Source: Thuidium tamariscinum (taxonomy: Eukaryota > Streptophyta > Bryopsida > Hypnales > Thuidiaceae). From it: a DNA stretch of 64,000 nt. The notes below the pieces were generated by a model. It searched no databases and was not told the origin of the DNA. It saw only the letters and a program-made list of their open reading frames with translations. The position numbers and the translations under genes are program-made. The stretch spans positions 25,179,052 to 25,243,051 of the forward strand of contig OX344755.2 in NCBI GenBank assembly GCA_947034885.2. The letters run 5' to 3'. Below are positions 47,420 to 59,412 of the stretch, piece after piece (the first letter of the stretch is position 1; the number at the start of each line of letters is the position of its first letter).

Positions 47420-48873
47420 GGTCATTGCAAGAAACACCTGTCGATTTTGTTGTATTTTGCAACAGTACTCATGACTTTTTTAGGAGTACTATAAAATTAG
47501 AAAACTAATTTTAAATTTAAAAAAATATGAATAATGTATACATCTCTAAAATAAAGGTTTTCACTAAACGAAATTGATAGAAAAATTCTCTAAATAGGAG
47601 AACTTGAAAAGTACCAAATCTTAAGAAAATAGGTATTTTGATGTTTTAATTAGGGAAAAATAGTAAAAATAAGTATTTTCAAAAAATAAAATGTGACCAT
47701 TTGCAACAACTTTATGGAGATGGTCATTCACCAAAAATACCACCAAAATAATATTTTATATGTTTCAAATACAAGGAGAAAGAAGCTCACTTTATAAACT
47801 TCTACACCACATAAAGATGACTATCTTTTATATTCCTTTGCTAGAAAGCTACAAGTCTCCTAAAAGACCATCTCATCCAAATTTCATCTTACAATCATTA
47901 AAAGAAAGGGACTCTTTAGTACTAAAAACCTCCAAATTGTCATTTGTGACATTCAATCACTAATACTATTTTAATATTAAATTATTTTTAAAAATTGGGT
48001 GATTGCAAGAAACACTTGTCGATTTTGTTGCGTTTGGCTGATTTTTTCGGGAGTACTTTAAAATTAGAAAACTAATTTAAAAAAAATATGAAAAATATAA
48101 ATAGTGTATATATCTCTAAGATGAAGGTTTTCACCGAAGGAAATGGATAGAAAAATTCTCTAAGTAGGAGAACTTGAAAAGTGCCAAACCTCCAGAAAAT
48201 ACATACCTTCATGTTTTAATTAGGGAAAAATAATTAAAATAGATATTTTCAAAAAATAAAAATTGTCCATTTTCAACAACTTTATGGAGATGGTCATTCA
48301 CAAAAAAAATCACCAAAATAATATTTTATATGTTTCAAAATATAAGCAGAAGGGAGCTCACTTTGTAGACCTCCACACCACATAAAATTAACTATTTTTA
48401 AAAATCCTTCTCTGGAGAGCTAGAAGTCTATTAGAAGACCATCTCATCCAAATTTCATCTTAAAATCATCAAAAAAAGGTACTCCATAGTACTAGAAATC
48501 CCTAAACTGTCAAGTGTGACATCCAATTGGGGTCTATTTTTGGATAGTAAACTATTTTTGAAAATTATAAAAAAATTATGGAAGGTTAATGATAGTTATG
48601 AGTACCTTCCTTACAAATCTTGAGTTAATCAAAGCCAAAAGACAAAAGTTATGGCCAAAAAACAGATCAACACACGTAATGTGACACAAAATAGGACAAG
48701 TGTTTCTTGCAATCACCCAATTATGAAAAAATTATGTAAGGTGTATGATAGTCATGAGTACCTTCTCTAGAAATCTTGAGTCATTTAAAGCAAAAATGCA
48801 AAAAATATAGTTAAAAAACAGATCAGCATGAGACATGTGACAAAAAATAGTATAAGTGTTTCATGCAATCACC
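47420..48873 (+). mobile_element. GGTGATTGCAAGAAACAC-family MITE split by a second copy
   Basis: The outer element starts GGTCATTGCAAGAAACACCT and ends AAGTGTTTCATGCAATCACC. Its sequence stops at 47996 and resumes at 48719, with the inner copy between. Joined, its length is ~735 bp, normal for the family. Confidence 0.8.
47997..48718 (+). mobile_element. GGTGATTGCAAGAAACAC-family MITE, nested inner copy
   Basis: 722 bp with intact TIRs (GGGTGATTGCAAGAAACACT / AGTGTTTCTTGCAATCACCC). Flanked by AATT on both sides; the family's own uninterrupted sequence (AAAATTATGAAAAAATTA at about 34202-34219) shows the empty site. Confidence 0.85.
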
Positions 48874-48932
48874 CTAATGGAGAATTATAATTAACTAAAA
48901 CCTGGCACCACGATGTGACCTAATTTAATTTT

Positions 48933-49160
48933 TTACTCTGGAATCGCTAGACTTGGTGGTGAAATTGAAGCTAGCCTGGCATTCTTCGTCTCTGGTCCTC
49001 CGTGAAAGCTCGCGGCAATTTGCAACTTGAAGTTGCAACAGGTGGTAAGCTGTAGCATCACGTTGCTCGGAGAGATGCATGTCTGCAAGTGGCCGTCGTG
49101 TCCGACATCGTGGCGCACCATATGATCTTGTCCTTCTTTCCCTCCCGACTGGTTGACCAT
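48933..49160 (-). CDS. Possible small hypothetical protein (75 aa)
   Basis: An ATG-initiated frame in a small GC-richer patch just beyond the AT-rich repeats, containing TTCCNFKLQIA and a His-rich stretch. MVNQSG at the start faintly recalls the VNQT/VNKS start of the DDCC family and could be a decayed relative, but the rest does not align by eye. I do not recognise it, and it may be non-coding. Confidence 0.2.
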   Translation of the reverse strand: MVNQSGGKEGQDHMVRHDVGHDGHLQTCISPSNVMLQLTTCCNFKLQIAASFHGGPETKNARLASISPPSLAIPE

Positions 49161-49573
49161 TGCACTGATTGCAGTCGGCAGAAACTGAAACTAGGTAACC
49201 TTTTCAGGAGGGACACCCGAGAATCTTACACGATAGGTGTGTATGGATGGATCGCGGAGTAAATGTATGTCTTGTAGATTAACATATATATGCCGATATT
49301 ATTGGTTACAGCATATCGTTGACTTTTCACAACTTTCGCTCAAGGTATCGTACTTCAGGAAAAATTTCTGGGTGCATTGGAATCTAAACTTCATTTACCA
49401 CCAAGAATATATGATATATGTAAATTCAAGAAGTTCAATAATACAATATACGGAGTATTATATATGCGCACCAGCAATTTTGGGTACCTTTTTGTAGGAC
49501 ACAATCGGTAACTGATGGCCACTAATTTAATAAAGCCGACTCACTTCGCGAGAACTCGACAAATGCTGAAACG

Positions 49574-49580
49574 TATATAT
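49574..49580 (+). promoter_or_regulatory. TATA box of DDCC copy 5
   Basis: TATATAT lies 284 bp before the ATG. The bases after it (GCAGTCACTCCGGAGTGATC) align with the region after the TATA box of the intact copy at 59154, so the two promoters are related. Confidence 0.5.
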
Positions 49581-49857
49581 TATTGCAGTCACTCCGGAGT
49601 GATCATCTTCAGACTGAGTCTCGAAGTCTGTCCTGCAACTTCTCATTGATCGTCGCTCATTTCTGACTGATCACTGGCCCTTTTCTATAAGTTCCAGTTC
49701 CTTGCAGACAGATCGTTACGTTAAGCTGCATGCTCTAGGCAGCAATCTTGTGCCATTTCCGGCCACCACTTCGATTCTATCTCCAACTTCCACTTCTTTT
49801 CATTGTTTCGCTCGCTGTCACTCATTTTCTATCTGGATCGACACAGCTATTGCACCA

Positions 49858-50188
49858 ATGGGCGCCAGTGCGACGACGACGACGACGGTGTTTGTGAACA
49901 AATCCGGCCACGTGGTGAGGATGAAAGTGGGCAACAACCAGCACTTCTCCTCCCTGGCCAGCATCCAAGACGGCGGAGAGTACAAGCTGAACGTGAACAT
50001 GAACGACACTTATCGGGAGTTCGCGGTCTCTCTGGATGGATCGAGCAAGAAGGAGATTGTGAGTTCCGACGACTAGCTGCTGTGAGTTCCAGTGCATCAC
50101 CATCCAGGAAATGGCCGACGGCAAGCTCCAACTGCTGCGACAACCGAGGGAGTCCAGTAGTGGCACCGGAAGTGCTGCAAATGTTTAA
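49858..50188 (+). pseudogene. DDCC-motif copy 5, broken by a 4-bp insertion
   Basis: Nearly base-for-base identical to the intact gene at 59413. Four extra bases at about 50074-50077 (TAGC or an equivalent placement) within the DDCC codons create an in-frame TAG after 72 residues and shift what follows. The rest of the homologous frame runs on to a TAA at 50186-50188. It also has two more CGA units after the start, lengthening a Thr run. The insertion sits between two GCT-like motifs and could be a transposon footprint or a slippage product. Confidence 0.85.
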
Positions 50189-51059
50189 GAAACTTCCGTG
50201 ATTCAACCTGTGGGCCAAGATTGATGTGCCGACCTTAGCTTCATGGCCACGGCAACAGGTGCTACAGTAGGCTGCATCATTCGATTTCGGAGGAAAACAT
50301 ACTCGTGGCGAAGAGAATGCATGTGCAGCTCGGGTTGTACGTACTCATTTGTTACGTAGAGTGATTGCTAGAATTTGTTCTTCCGGTCATTTAACGGATT
50401 ATTTGCATTAAGTTATAGTATTCTAACTTTCAACATATATTAGTTGGGAGATGCATAGATGTAAGGTAGACGGAGACCCAGATATGTTGAAATCTATCTT
50501 CGATGACTATATGCGAATTTATTATGCAATTTCAAAATGGAAGGTTGAACTTAGAGCACTACAATTGGTCGCAGACATGCATTCCATTTCCATTGAAAGA
50601 TCAATGGCCATAACCAACTTGCAATTTCGTGCTTCTGAATACCACGTGCTAATTTTTAGACCGACTGAGTGCATTCGAAATATATGTTGTTTCAGACGAT
50701 AGAGGCTGATATAAAAATTGCTATGAGATTCCTAGTATATATCCTCTGCGCTTGTCGATCTAAGGATGCTGCAACGCTGAGAGAGGCAAAAGAGAACAGT
50801 AACCATCCACTTTTCATCGCACACCAATTCTGCACCAGAGCAAATTCAATGCATTCAGAGTAATCCAATTTCCCTACGAGCTACTATTGAGAAGCCATTG
50901 AACCAGAAGACACTACAAGTGAAACAAACTGAATGACTCGATCTCCATCGGTAACATGCATGGTTGCACAAACGAAGTAGTCAATGTCCATCAACTTTCT
51001 CATAATGGCGGAAATTTGGCGGTAACTGTAGCATGAACCACGCAGTGCACAATTGCATA
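50189..51059. other. 3' flank of DDCC copy 5; no gene recognised
   Basis: The first 120 bp retain patches shared with the flank of DDCC gene 6. The rest is mixed-composition DNA with only short frames. Confidence 0.35.
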
Positions 51060-51508
51060 TTAACCCCTAAGTGCCTAAGCCTTGGCAAATGAGTCTTTTT
51101 TTATGAAAAAAGAGTATTGGCCTCTAGTAATCTCCAATGAAGGAAATTTTTCTTTTTTCAAAATCCAACTGCATAGATGTTTTAAGAGCTCGGATATTAG
51201 TCTACAAACCAATTTTGAGTGCAAAATTGCAAAGGAGTTGTGAGATTATAACAAGAGAAATGTGTGTTTTCTATTTTTAGTATGTTGCTTCTCCCCACAA
51301 TGTTTTAGAAATTTGTATATGCCTTTAAAGACCCTTAAATAATCAAATATTTGGTTTTTTTCTTGTGAAAAATAATTTTTTTTAATAGTTAGCACTAAAA
51401 ATTGTGCAATTTTTTTTAGAATAGTCAAAAGAATTTAATTGCTCATTCAGATATGAGCTGAAATTTTTTGCGCAACCATATATGGTTGCTTAGGCAGTTA
51501 GGGGTTAA
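51060..51508. mobile_element. Short TTAACCCCTAAG-ended element
   Basis: 449 bp bounded by TTAACCCCTAAGTGCCTAAG and GCTTAGGCAGTTAGGGGTTAA. Confidence 0.65.
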
Positions 51509-52544
51509 TAACTAATACTCCCTCTATCCTTCTAAAAAGTTCCAAAAACATTCCTTTTGAAGGATTAACTATAATTTCAATCACAGCACCACAAATACAT
51601 GCATTCAAGAAGAAATAAACCATCCCTTAGATCTCTGCAAAATCTTTAGCTTAGGTGGTGTTCTTTTAAGCATCCAATTTTCATATAGAAAGTGTGGCAT
51701 TTGAACACATTTTGTGAATGCTGTCAACTCTATCATTTTGATGATTTGAAATGTGGTGGCAACAATGAGATTTTAGAAACATTTTCTTTAACCTAAACAT
51801 CCCCAAAAGAAACCTAATTCACTTTATGATCAAATTTTCATAGCACCAAAGTGGTCACTAAATGCATTGTCAACTCTGTTGTGTTAAGAAGCAATTAGTA
51901 CAAAGTGCCTCACATGGACAAGACCAAGCTTGCAAGGCCAAAATAATGCTTCAATATTGTTTTACTTGCCCCTACGAGGTTGTTCAACACAACAAACACT
52001 TACCAAATGCTTGAAATCAAGAAACAGAGCTTTTAAGTGGGACAAAAATTCTACTTGATTTAGAGCTTTTTAGTAGTACAAAGGAAATACTAGTTAAAAT
52101 TGGAATGCCTATGGGCAATGAAAGCTTTAGGACTACCTGCAACATTTTTTTAAGCCCCATGAGAGATTGTTTTAAGGCTGTTTCCCAAAACTGTTCCCTA
52201 AGTAGTGAAAAAGCAATTGTTGGTTTGAATTTTGGAAAAAAGAATTATTTTTAAAAAATTCAAAAAATACATGAAAACTGATTTTTTTAAATCAAAAAAA
52301 TATTTTGAAAATATTTAATGATTAATTAATTAGTATTATATAACACAATAGTGTCTTGACCACGTCAAACTGCCTACATGGTAGAGTTTCTAAAGTACCT
52401 ACATCTTGTAAACCCTTAATCTTCTAAATGCCCCCAAAACATCTGATGAGATATAAACAAATTTGAACAATGAAATTGACTATTTTAATGAATTTGAGGC
52501 TATAGATAGAAAATAAAAAACGCAAATGTGTAATAGCAACTGCA
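51509..52544. other. AT-rich intergenic DNA with a degraded MITE
   Basis: 52145-52430 resembles the 288-bp MITE at 4299 in order of parts (CTGTTCCCTA, an AT-rich centre, AGTGTCTTGACCACGTCAAA), but its ends are unclear. TACTCCCTCTATCC (51515) is an isolated Stowaway-like terminus. Confidence 0.4.
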
Positions 52545-52912
52545 TCTTTTTAAATTCACATGCCAATTCCTTTGCTTTTTTAATGTCTAAAGAAACAAAG
52601 AGCCTACTTTTGTTTTTTTGAGAGTTTGGGAAAGCTTCTTTTTAAATTCACATGCCAATTCCTTTGCTTTTTTAATGTCTAAAGAAACAAAGAGCCTACT
52701 TTTGTTTTTTTGAGGGTCTGGGAAAGCTTCTTTTTAAATTCACATGCCAATTCCTTTGCTTTTTTAATGTCTAAAGAAACAAAGAGCCTACTTTTGTTTT
52801 TTTGAGAGTCTGGGAAAGCTTCTTTTTAAATTCACATGCCAATTCCTTTGCTTTTTTAATGTCTAAAGAAACAAAGAGCCTACTTTTGTTTTTTTGAGAG
52901 TCTGGGAAAGCT
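52545..52912 (+). repeat. 92-bp tandem repeat, four copies
   Basis: Units start at 52545, 52637, 52729 and 52821 with exactly 92-bp spacing, each opening TCTTTTTAAATTCACATGCC. Only about three single-base differences appear across the array, so it is recent. The unit contains a near-palindrome around GCTTTTTTAATG and no coding signal. Confidence 0.95.
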
Positions 52913-53019
52913 TTGTTGACATCACAATTTGGAAGTTTAACCTAAAAACATTGATACAAACATATAGTATTAATGAATGACAAAGCATCTTTGTATGTGA
53001 GACAAAATTCTACCAATTG

Positions 53020-53165
53020 ACCTTTGAAATTTTGTGTCCGAAAGGAAAATCTTCTACAATAGTTTTACTTCCAATGAGTGCTTTTGGATTTTTGTAAACC
53101 AATGATTTCCATGTTATCAAAATGAATGATTTCCATGGTCAACAGTCTATGTTTTAGAGGTTAAC
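53020..53165. repeat. Dispersed repeat 'AAGATCTTCTACA', partial copy 2
   Basis: AAATCTTCTACAATAGTTTTACTTCCAATGAG and AAATGAATGATTTCCATGGTC align with 23120-23340. Ends in AGAGGTTAA. Confidence 0.45.
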
Positions 53166-53699
53166 ATGAAATTTTTTAAGTGAATGCTAATCATCATAAT
53201 CTGTATGTAAGCCTTTGATTCACTTCATTTAAATGAATATTACAAAAGTTAGATGGCTCTTACAATTTCAATGTCAAAATGGGCCAAAAAAAACATTCTT
53301 CAGAAAATTAGGATTTTTTAGGATTTTATAGATTGTTACATAATAAAAAAACATGTGAACCATTCAATTCTAAAATAATGAGGTGAAAGTTGTAGAAAGT
53401 TTTATTTTGTAGGCAATGCAAATAAGCATATAAAGTCATCTTTTATACTCAATTTTGAAAATTTTCAAGTAAAAAAAATTAAACTAATAATCCAAATTGT
53501 TTACAAGAGCATTCTCACCATTGGAATTTATAATTCTCAATCTCTTGTAAGAGTTATTAGTGGTTTAATATCATCTTTCATTTGGTTCCACCTTTGACTT
53601 CAAAATTTTCTTAAGGAAAATTTTCTTAAGTTTTTCTTCATAGGGTACGTTTTTCTTTTAAGGTATACATATTAGACATATTTTTCATGTTTTTTTAGA

Positions 53700-56340
53700 T
53701 TATTTTTCTAATCAAATAGTACTCTTGAAAAAAAATGTTCAATTCCAAAATGCTATAGAAAATGGATGGTGTTTCTTACAAAACCCTTGTACACCATTCT
53801 AATTTCAATCATCCATCATTGGTAGTAGAGATTATTTTATTCCTAAAATATGTTCCCCTTATGCAAATATACCTTTAAAAGGTTGAAACATGATTCCTTT
53901 ACATCATGTCATTGCCAAAAGTTCATCTTCAAATTTTCATGGTTATGCAATTTATGATTTTGAATTATTTGAAAAAGATTTGAATATTCATTCATGTGTA
54001 AATTAAAGATGAGACATCCTTTGCACATCTAATTTGGTGATATTATCCTGCTTTGGAAAGAAATGGACAAGTATTGGTGATTTCATTTATCAACAAAATT
54101 TCACAATATTTTCCAAAAATTTTCCAACATTGTAATTCAACAATAAAATGACCTAATATAATGACAACTCAAAGTGACATGCTAGTCCACAGCATTTTGT
54201 GAGTGTTTGGATCTAACACTAAGATATAGGCATACAAGACAATTTTTTTGCTTGTTCCTATTAGGTGGTTTGTCAAAATAATTTTTTGGAGAAAGAATAC
54301 CATCCTCTTCAAAAAATTCAATCCATATCAATTTATTCATAATCATTAGAAAAAATTGTAGGCTTCTTGAAGGTTGTTCCATAGCCCTTTAAAGCCCCTG
54401 TGAATTGCTTTTATTTTGACTTTAAGTTTTTTTCCCCTATTCCCATGCACCTCTTGCTTCGATGTCGACCACTATGAATTTCACAAAAAAATTTAGTCCA
54501 TACACCCAGGCAATAGAACATATAATTTTCAATAGGAAAATTTAACCTATGAAGTAACTTTTGTGTGACATACATAATTTTAATTATGTCACATACTCAT
54601 TTAAGGGTTAAGGCCACAAGATGAGAATCTAAGAAGTAGTCATATTTTTATTGTCAATTTTTTATTGCAATCATTTGTTTAATCCTTTAGGGACCATGGT
54701 TGATTTGAGGGGCAGGTGTAGTTCTTCAAGAAAGTGAATTTTGTCGCCACTCTAAGGATGTAATCTTAGATCAAACCTTGTAAACTATTGCCATAAGGGA
54801 GATTCTTCAATCTAAAAAAAATTAAATTCATCCAATGGTACAAATTGCTATAAATAAAATAGAAGGTCCATAAATCAACCTTTTAAGGGCTAAAATTGAA
54901 TTTTGGAGAGGTTGAACATCTTTAAATTTTTTTAGTAAATTTTTCTCAAGAGGTTAGTAGAATAGGCATCTAACCCAAGTCGTTTCATATTTTTTGAAGC
55001 TTTTTGAAATTTGTTACAAATTTTTGAAGTTCACGAAAAATGGTCACCTTTGGTCATCAAAAGCAATAACCTTCTAAAATGAACAGATTTGGTACATTGA
55101 AGAAAGAAGAATGTACCTCTAAATCATATTTGCTTTTAGAGCCTTGTTAGAATTTGAGTTGTTTCCTTTAATCTTCAAAAAACAATGACTTGAATGACCG
55201 TGTAGAATTTATGCTACATAAATTTCAATGCATAAGTTTACTTTGGGCATTCATGTGATTACAAAGTAACACTTGTGCCTTGTCAAGACATCAAGATACA
55301 AAAAAATCTCACAAATTGGTTGATATTTTTTCTATTTTTGTTGAACACTTCCCATTTTAGGGTCCAGGCCATTTGAGTTTGCAACCTCATAGCTAATGCA
55401 TTAATACTCCAATTCTCTTGAAAATGTTTTTTTTTGAAGCGCATGAAAATACTCTAATTGTGTTATTCTTTGAGATTTTTGTAATCAAATGTATTTTGAA
55501 CAATATTAGACCAAGAGCGCAAAAATCAACCAAAAGGTGGTCAACTGGTCCTTAAAGGATTAACATGTATATGTAATGCATAAGTTTTGTCAACCACAAC
55601 AAACTTTCATTCAAGCTATGAAACAAAAATTATATTTTCAAGTATTAGAAAGTTACGTGTTTTAAAATTAATTTAACAAAGATTAATCATTAAAGATATT
55701 AAAAGCTTAATATGAATACTTTCTAATCATCAATTTAAACATTCAAATAAAGTAAAAATGTCAAAAAGATAGTACAATGTTATACATTATTAATAGCACA
55801 TGTAAATTTGGTAAACATTGACTTTTGGCATTTGGAAAATAAATTATAAATAATTTGAAATAAATTTGGATAAAATTTATAAAAAAATTAAATTAAAAAA
55901 AAAAAAATGTTTTCAAAATTTAGGCAACAATGAACAATGAGTCCTAAAAATCTAGAATGGAGTTTTTGGAAGAAAAAACAAAAGACAATGGTGTGAAGTT
56001 TTACAATTATGTCCCTTCCAACCCCTCTTTGAAAATTCTCTACTAATAATACCATATTCAATACTTTTGAATTTTGCTTACAAAAAAATGAATCTACTCA
56101 TAATTACATATATTTCAAATATCCCCCCCCCCTTCCCTTTGTTTCATTGTTATTTTAACATTTGGTGTATTAATGCACTTTTACAAACTTGTGAAAACAA
56201 CTAAAAATTAATCAATTGTTATTTGAAACAATGATGAAAAATTTTAGAATGTTTATCAAATGCTTCAATGTATAAAACAAGGTAAATTGTTTCAACAACA
56301 TGTCATAGTTACATGACATTACAGTACCCCATTAAATTTG
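53700..56340. repeat. Long ancient repeat, copy 2
   Basis: Colinear with parts of 7380-12500. It contains the insertion at 54679-55563 and lacks the 10911-11862 insertion. Also has a C11 run near 56125. No coding capacity recognised. Confidence 0.5.
54679..55563 (+). mobile_element. TTAATCCTTTAG-ended element (TTAACCCC family)
   Basis: 885 bp bounded by TTAATCCTTTAGGGACCATGG and GGTCCTTAAAGGATTAA. The corresponding site in copy 1 (about 10448-10460) is uninterrupted. Confidence 0.65.
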
Positions 56341-58689
56341 AAATTAATCCATATTAGCACACCATTTATCCATCATTGAAACTATGTGTAAACACCATCA
56401 TTTAGCTATAATTGAAACATCCATGAGACAAAATCTAAAGAATATTTGTCCATTGTTAAAACAACAAATAGACAAAATATAAATTACAACAACATTCATC
56501 CATTGTTGAAATAACAATGAGTCATTTTTTAAGCAAAATTTTTTTAAGCATTATTAATACAATAATGAAACATTGTCAAAAAAATATATTGTGTTACTAT
56601 CTTTGATATAGTATCAAAACAACCTCTCAAAATTTCCATCTATTGACTTCCACTTAGATATAAATCTCAAAAAATAATTTCAAATTTTTATTTTAGAAAA
56701 AATAAAGTTTTTAAGAAGTTTTTTTGGCTACCTAGATTGCCCATTGAGCAATGAAAACTACATATCATATAATAATTTTTTAACTATGTAGTCAAAAATA
56801 AATTATGAAACTTGTTGGGCCTTAATCTTTGAATGTTGCCACAAATGTTTGGCATCCTTTGAATGACAAAAAATCTTTCTTTGTAGGATAGAAGTACAAC
56901 TTTTCATCTTTAGTATTAGGCATGGAAAGGGAAGATCTTCTACATTATTTTGACTTCCAATGAATATATTTGGCCTATTCAAAATAGATGATCACATAGG
57001 ATCAAAATGCATGATTTTGACGGCCACCAATTTGTCCATCAAGGATTAAAGTTACTCTTCAAAAAAATTTTGTGTGAAAATTTCAAATTAAAAAAAAAAA
57101 ATTCCATTTGTAGTGAATTGCTTAAAATTTCTATGTTGCCAAAAACAAAGTTTAGGCAATCAGGGATTAAAGCTATTCCTACTTCCTAGGACACATGTTC
57201 ACATGAAATTTTTAAAGAAAAAAATCTAAAAAAACATTTGTAGAAAACTGCCCATAGTTGTTGTATTGCTAGAAATTTAATTTATGCTTTTAGGGATTAA
57301 ACTCAATTTTTAACAATTAAAAAAAAATTGCACATAGTTTAGTTTGTTTCTTAGAATAACCTTATTGTTGAGATTAGTGTATATCAATTCAATCTTAGAG
57401 CTATCAACAATTTAATATTTGCTTCTAACTCATACCTACTTTGATCTAACAAGTTTTTTAAAATGAAATTTATTTGTTCTTCAGTGGACATTCTTTTTCA
57501 AATTTTGACTCAATTCTTCAATATAAAAAAGAATTATGCGTAATTTGTAGTACAAAAGTTTTAAGCTAAGAGAAATCAAAGCCTTATAATTTAGTTAGGC
57601 TAAGAGTAAAAAAAAAAATCTCTTTCCTTTAAATAATCACTCCTATCTTGTGATCAACATGGTTAAAGTTTTTTAAATTTGTTCTAGACATTGATCCTCT
57701 AATCTACTAGAATATCCCATGGTTGAATATGCAAAATAAATAAATGCTTAAATTTTTTGTTGTTTGTATTGAAAATGATAATTTTGAGTCTTTTTTGACA
57801 ATACATGGCCTTAGGACATTATGAACTAGTACCAAGATTGCAACAAATGTTAGTTTTAGACTGGTTGATGTTATAAAGACCTATTCTAAAAGATACTTTG
57901 AAGTATATTGTAGAGGACATTTTTTTTGCCAATTTACAACATTGGGGCCCTAAAGAACTAAATTCCAAAGCCAAATATATTATTTAGTAGGTTAATTCTA
58001 AAAGGCCAAGTCTAGATGAGTACTACTTTAAAGCTATATCAAATTTTATCCTATTAGTGAGGAGATATAATTTGTATAACCTATAAAATTAATTTCATCC
58101 CAAATTTTTTTTTTTGTAGAAATCCATACAAAATGATAATATTTGTATATTTGTGAAACTGTGCTTGTACATTTTCCAAAAAATAATGTGACTTTAGTCA
58201 CACTTTTAAGACAAATCAATGTAGTAGGGCTTAAGAGTTTGTTCGAAGTAACTATAATAACGTTGGAGGCTTGAATATTGCTTGGGAATTCAAAATTGCA
58301 CCTATAATTAGCTCTGAAATGAGTATGAGATGGTCCTTAGATTAACTTCTATAGTCATTGAATGGATCTAAAGTCATTTATTGCAAGAATCAATCACTCT
58401 TGTTACTTTCCCATGTCTCTTTATAAATTACAAGTGAAAATTTTCAAAAGAAGACCTAGGTTCATAAATAGGTGCCTATGACACAACTCATTTGAAAATT
58501 CATTAGTAATTTCAGAATCAATAAATAGTAGTGCTTCGGAAAATATGAAACTACTTGCTTTACATTTCGCATCTATTTCTCTTCGTGTGGAAAATGAGCT
58601 AAAAAAATTCCAATCCGTTGAAACATTCCAATCTAAGGAAGCCCTTACTAACTTATGAGTGGTTTTCCTGCCGCTTTCTCTCCAAAAGC
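56341..58689. other. Repeat-derived AT-rich DNA
   Basis: 56640-56825 and 57050-57300 are fragments of the TTAACCCC family (GGCTACCTAGATTGCCCATTG; three GGGATTAAA ends). 56828-57050 is copy 3 of the 'AAGATCTTCTACA' repeat. No gene recognised. Confidence 0.45.
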
Positions 58690-59150
58690 AAGTAAGCAAC
58701 TAACATCGAAACTGTCCAGTGCCGGAAGCTTCTCCGTCGATGCCAGTCACTGTTCACCCTCTCCCTGACTTCGAATGTTTGAGGAAATTCCGAAGCATTG
58801 GACGCAGTGTCGGGTTGTTCGTACCGACTGCCACCAATTGTACTGGAAGTGAACAACGCACTAAGTTCATGCCGATTTGCTTTCCGCATGTCTGCAACTG
58901 AATTGGCGGATATTAAGTTACTGCCAATTGAAAGCAATCGTCAGTTCCGATCCACTCGGCCACGATCACTCTTTGTAGGCACAACAGACAGATTTCCGCC
59001 AAGTCTTCAATTCGATCTCAAACGTACGGTGGTCAAATCCATGATGGAATTCACGTGTTTTCAGTACGTAAACAGAGTGAACAGACCCTCCCTCGAAAGG
59101 ACCCAGGCCACTCCCCACTCAGCCGACTATGGCTACTCAGAAACACGAAT
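58690..59150 (+). other. GC-richer region upstream of DDCC gene 6; no gene recognised
   Basis: Balanced-GC DNA beginning abruptly after AT-rich repeats. Overlapping frames exist on both strands, but none shows recognisable similarity or good codon structure. It is most likely the distal promoter. Confidence 0.3.
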
Positions 59151-59153
59151 GGA

Positions 59154-59160
59154 TATAAAA
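59154..59160 (+). promoter_or_regulatory. TATA box of DDCC gene 6
   Basis: TATAAAA lies 259 bp before the ATG and is followed by CGGAGTGATCTTCATCA, which is conserved at the copy 5 promoter. This implies a 5' leader of roughly 220-230 bases. Confidence 0.55.
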
Positions 59161-59412
59161 CCGCAGGCAGCCACGGAGTGATCTTCATCAACCAACTCGG
59201 CGTTGCAGATCTCTTTCTGACAGATTTCTCGCCCTCCTCCATAGCTTCCTTCCAGCGCCTTGCTTACACCTACACGGATCGATCGTTCCTGTGTCATTCG
59301 CACCACGGATAATTCCAACGTCCACTTCTAGTAATCGTTCCACTCGCTGTCACACGTACTTTTTCTGCAATCTGAACCCTATTCACCAGCTGAGAAGATT
59401 CAAGTTGCGACA

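Noticed and set aside
50451..50863. Frames of 83 and 64 codons after DDCC copy 5
   Set aside because: No similarity to any family and no supporting context; composition is intergenic.
52545..52912. CRISPR array
   Set aside because: The 92-bp units are contiguous with no variable spacers, in a plant nuclear context.
58421..59312. Overlapping frames on both strands upstream of DDCC gene 6
   Set aside because: They overlap the TATA-containing promoter that aligns with the promoter of copy 5, and none has a recognisable domain.
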